Positions 60,383 to 64,000 of a stretch of DNA of 64,000 nt are shown here, one piece after another; positions within the stretch are counted from its first letter, which is position 1, and every line of letters begins with the position of its first letter. Made by a program: the position numbers and the translations under genes. The DNA comes from Chamaecyparis obtusa (Eukaryota; Streptophyta; Pinopsida; Cupressales; Cupressaceae): the NCBI GenBank assembly GCA_027943335.1, contig BSBK01001538.1, forward strand, positions 1,296,001 to 1,360,000, in the 5' to 3' direction. The notes below the pieces were generated by a model that worked only from the letters and a program-made list of their open reading frames with translations, ran no database searches and was not told the DNA's origin.

Positions 60383-61633
60383 TGTGTGTGTGAATTTTTT
60401 ACCTAGCTGCAGACACAACACTTCAGTAAAACATTAAAGGTTAGTGAAATCAAAATCTGTAAGTGAATGAAACTAAGCTAACCAGGTGATTTACTGCCTT
60501 CTAGTAGGTGTGAGTATGATGTTCTCAGATTGAAATCAAGATCAGTGATGATGCAACACCTAAACGAAGGATTTGAATGCAAAAAGAATGAAAGACTGTA
60601 CAAATGCAAATTAATCTATATTTTTGTATTTTCTATGCAATAATATGAAAAACTGTATGAATCTAAGCTAGATGAATGAAATTGAATGCAGATTTAATCT
60701 AAGAATGACATGAATGAAAATGAATTCTATGATATGAAAACTATGCAAACCATGATCAACAATGAAAGATCTCACAAATCACCTATCGCAAGTGCTTAAT
60801 CCTTCAATCGCCAATTCGCCAGAGTAATTGTGCAAATTCAAGTGTTGATAATTATGAAGAGCTGAGCCTTGATTTTATAGAAATCCAGGGCTTTGATGAT
60901 GTAGGAGAAAAGCCATAAATCATTCTTGATAAAGTCAGGTTGATTTTTGAGTTATCAAGAAATCAAAGATAATTAACTCACAAAAATCATGCAAAAGCAG
61001 TGTTTAACTCAAAATAGAGTTTAGATCAAATTTCAACTCATCATCAGATGTTGAGTTTCAATTTTAAAATTGATTGTTAATTTCTAGTTGCCTACTTTTC
61101 TGATTGTGCATGATTTATTTTGAATTAATTTAAAAATAAAGTGATTTATTCTCAACTTAACTAATTTTTGAATTAAAACAATTGATTTATGGGTTAATCA
61201 ATTATTAAATCAAACTTTATTCTAAAACTATATTATTAAAAATTGGCAATTGACATTAATTAATTAAATAAGAATTTCATCAATTAGTCATGAGATTTTT
61301 GATTTATTGTCAAAATTAAATAATACAATTTAGGAATAAATTTAATTAAATAATTAAGTGGTAGTATTAAATCTAATTAATTAAATATTTAGAATATTTA
61401 ATTAATCAAACTTTATGATAAATATGATTTATTGCCAAGTAATTATTAAATCAAAGATAATTAGGATAAATAGGAATATTGCTAGGAATATTCCCTAATG
61501 CAGAATTTAAGATAATCAATTAGGATTCGATAATGTGTAGATGTGCCTTAGGTTAGGACTTTGATGTTGATTTCATTCGATTTGAAGATGTAGGAGGTTA
61601 ATGAACCTATAGCCCATTTTTTTGGGTATTGCA
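60383..61633 (-). repeat. Tat-C 5' LTR (1251 bp)
   Basis: Homologous to 50049-51298. It ends gtattgca on the plus strand (the other copy has gtattaca), followed by TSD gatat at 61634-61638. TATA-like box at 60871-60880. Confidence 0.94.
60871..60880 (-). promoter_or_regulatory. TATA box in Tat-C 5' LTR
   Basis: Minus-strand CTATAAAATC, conserved in both LTR copies, about 760 bp into the LTR. Confidence 0.5.
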
Positions 61634-61638
61634 GATAT

Positions 61639-62509
61639 CACCATGCTGATTGTCCAATCAATGGACTCCATTCCACTTGGTAATTAGAATGGTGTCTTAA
61701 AATTATGAAGGCACCTCTATTGTTGTTGCTTCTTCATAATCTATTGTAATTTCTCTTTTCTTTGATACTCTTTATTTTCTTTAATAATGATTTGTTGAAC
61801 TCCTTGCATTGCATGTACTCTCTTTTATCACATAGGTTGTTGTTCGTTAATAAAATACATGAAAACCCGTCATCTTTCCTTGAAAATATGCTACTCTATT
61901 TATAAATCTCATCGTCTTTTCAATGCAAACATGTAGCTCCCTCCTTGAAAGTGAAGAACTCCAAACTCTTTCCTTTAAGATCACCTTTGGTATCTTAAAT
62001 GTTAATTTACAATTTTTTAAAGTTTCAACACACAGTCACAATTTAGTTCCAAGTGTCTCCACAAAAGTGTCACTAAATATTTGGAGATTACTCCATTTAT
62101 TCACAAGTCACAAAGTTGTTGATTTAATTTGAGAGGTTTGTATGCACATTTTTGGGCTACAAGTGATGTTATATATTCAACATTTATTTTCAAGATAAAG
62201 GAAAAAGGAAGCCTGAGTTTAAATTCTCATGTTGTTAATAGCCTTGAAGTTTTTTTTTTTCATAAAGATCAAGTGGTAGATTATAAGTTGTTTTGTTAAC
62301 AAGAAGTGAAAAAATAGATGTTTCAAGCACATTGGGAATTGCAATTGTACCCTCACAACCCTATGATTTAAAAAATTTGTAAAATAAAAATCAAAATCAA
62401 AACACAAAAAGTCATTATAAAGATGGAATTACTAATAATCTATCATGTCCACGCTTTCTCCTAAGGTTGAACTTGACACTATTTACTAAGAAAGTGTTTT
62501 TTAACACTG

Positions 62510-62557
<48 letters not shown>

Positions 62558-64000
62558 CTAAAGTATAACATAGGATGTTAAATCAACATTTGAATTCTCG
62601 AAATCTCAGCATTGTAATTTGGGTCCATACATCCTATTTGTGGTAAATACTTATAATTAGAATCTCATTATTGTAGTTAGTAATCATTCATTTTTATATA
62701 GTGCAATATTGGTTTCGGGTGTTTATTGTCATTCTTTTGATATGAGAAGGAACTATACATTGCTTCAAGCCACAAGACACCTTTTCATCATTCTAGAGAC
62801 ATCTTCTTCTTGTGACAACCAAGGTTGCATAGTTGTAAATTATTTGTTAGCTTAGGGTACCATACTCTATAGACCTGTAAGGTTATTTTAATGATTTTGT
62901 GCCTAGGAAGTGCTACCTTTCTAGACTTCAATGGTAGAAATGAACCACTGAGTGCATACAATTAACATAGTCACCATTACATGCTTTCTTAGAACCACCT
63001 AGTCTTTCAGTGGCTTTATGAAAATCTCAACCAAGGAAAAGTGAAGGAAGGGCTTGTTCAAACTTCAATATCTTGGGGTGTTACATTGTTAATGTTTACA
63101 ATTGTTGATTAGTCAGCTAAGGTGTATCAACTGTAAGTGCAGCTGGATCTTGAAAAAGATTTATAATTTTTCTTTCCTTTATTGGAGCATTGGATTGAAA
63201 GTCACTGAGCTACTTGCAACCTCTTGAATTCCTTTTCTGATTGGTTTCAAGTGCACAAAGTTTCCAGTGGTTATGTTTTTATTTACTCGTAATGAATGAT
63301 TACTATGCAAAGTAGTGTTTAAGGGAAGTGACAATACAAACCCATAACAAAGAGAGGAAAAGTTTGAATTGTTTCTTCCTTTTGTACCATTCTCTCGCAC
63401 ACTCTACTTCTACACATTTGTGAAAAGGAAATAAAATGTAAAACATGTGTACTTTGTCTCGATGAACATAAAAATTTCATTTCCTTTGTAGTTTCCTCAT
63501 ATCACAAAAACAAAAGAAACTCCTCAAGTTGGAACACTTTGGTTTAAGAAATACACAAGATATATTATATGAAGAGGCATTAGAGACCTTCCAACAAATG
63601 GGATTGGTAGATGCTAAATTAATTCCACACTTTTTTATCATCTTCTTTTTGCCCATGTCTTTAAATGATAGATTGAAAGAAAAGTGTGGGTGCTAAGCAT
63701 AACAATGGTACTATGAATTGTTTTGGTGGAAAAACACAAATAAATCTTATCTTATGGGATATAATGATTTTAGCATAGGTTGATATGGATTTTCTAAATT
63801 GACTTAAGACCTTTCAATGCAATTTTTAGTTGTAGAACCAAATTCCTTTTCCAATGACTTCCCTGCTTGTGCCAAAATGATAGTTTTATTAAGTTAGCAG
63901 TTAATACAAGGTGTAAATTTAATGTTGTGGTCTTTTCTGGGTAACTTCGTGACTTGCATACAGTTAAGGCATCCATCAAATAATCAAAAAGGGATTTTTG
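61639..64000. other. Intergenic sequence, nothing recognised except a microsatellite
   Basis: AT-rich, with short chance ORFs only. No retroelement domain, RNA gene or gene fragment was recognised. Confidence 0.5.
62512..62553. repeat. (TA)21 microsatellite
   Basis: An uninterrupted TA run of 42 bp. Confidence 0.97.

Larger units (their letters stand above)
50049..61633 (-). mobile_element. Ty3/gypsy Tat-lineage element lacking integrase (Tat-C)
   Basis: Bounded by LTRs of 1250 and 1251 bp and a perfect TSD gatat. On the minus strand: 5' LTR, PBS, 2.5 kb leader, gag, protease, G-patch-like motif, RT, RNase H, second RNase H, then a jump to about 0.5 kb of 3' UTR, PPT and 3' LTR. Integrase, about 1.2 kb in Tat-A and Tat-B, is missing. 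LTRs are about 95 percent identical by eye over the first 340 bp, mostly transitions. Pol from RT to the second RNase H is in one frame with few stops, the best preserved of the three Tat elements. Confidence 0.94.

Noticed and set aside
1..64000. tRNA or rRNA genes
   Set aside because: No cloverleaf with A and B box signals or rRNA-like stretch was recognised by reading; a tRNA scan would be needed to exclude it.

Overview
This window looks like a repeat-dominated stretch of a land-plant nuclear genome, most likely a gymnosperm (conifer-like). The evidence is the strong AT bias, wall-to-wall old and decayed LTR retrotransposons with LTRs of about 1.2 kb, and the only host-gene trace, a broken plant-type PPR-DYW gene. 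No intact host gene was found. The species is inferred from style only and could be wrong.

Layout, left to right. (1) Positions 1-11991 hold a Ty3/gypsy element of the Tat lineage on the plus strand (called Tat-A here). Its 5' LTR lies left of the window. Leader, gag, protease, G-patch-like segment, reverse transcriptase, RNase H, a second (archaeal-type) RNase H, integrase, a repeat-bearing 3' UTR, polypurine tract (PPT) and 3' LTR follow in order. (2) From about 11992 to 19.4 kb is the 3' part of an Athila-like gypsy element on the plus strand: pol without gag, then a long ORF pair in the env position, a PPT and the start of an LTR. It begins exactly where the Tat-A LTR ends, so Tat-A probably inserted into it. 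(3) Positions 19.4-27.9 kb are old intergenic debris: LTR-like remnants, a proline/glutamine-rich pseudogene (minus), several local repeats, and a PPR-DYW pseudogene (minus). (4) Positions 27949-48133 hold a second, complete but decayed Tat element (Tat-B, plus strand) with two LTRs and a target site duplication (TSD) attgg. A Ty1/copia element (minus, 41388-46239; TSD gtctt/atctt) sits in its 3' UTR. (5) Positions 48139-50043 have no recognisable content. (6) Positions 50049-61633 hold a third Tat element (Tat-C, minus strand) with two 1.25 kb LTRs and TSD gatat. It keeps gag through both RNases H but has lost integrase and most of the 3' UTR. (7) Positions 61639-64000 have no gene, only a (TA)21 microsatellite.

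All gene-like content except the PPR and P/Q-rich pseudogenes belongs to retrotransposons. In each, gag would form the particle, protease would cut the polyprotein, RT and RNase H would make cDNA primed at the PBS and PPT, and integrase would insert it. None appears able to move by itself now. Decay is mainly by point mutation, and many premature stops are where an arginine CGA or glutamine CAG/CAA would be expected, as predicted for deamination of methylated cytosine.

Most notable: an integrase-less Tat element with otherwise good pol; a G-patch-like motif between protease and RT in all three Tat elements; a palindromic CpG-rich motif repeated in Tat leaders; an Athila env-position ORF that looks nuclear rather than membrane-bound; and a telomere-like heptamer expansion in one Tat-B LTR. 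All identities and divergences were judged by eye.
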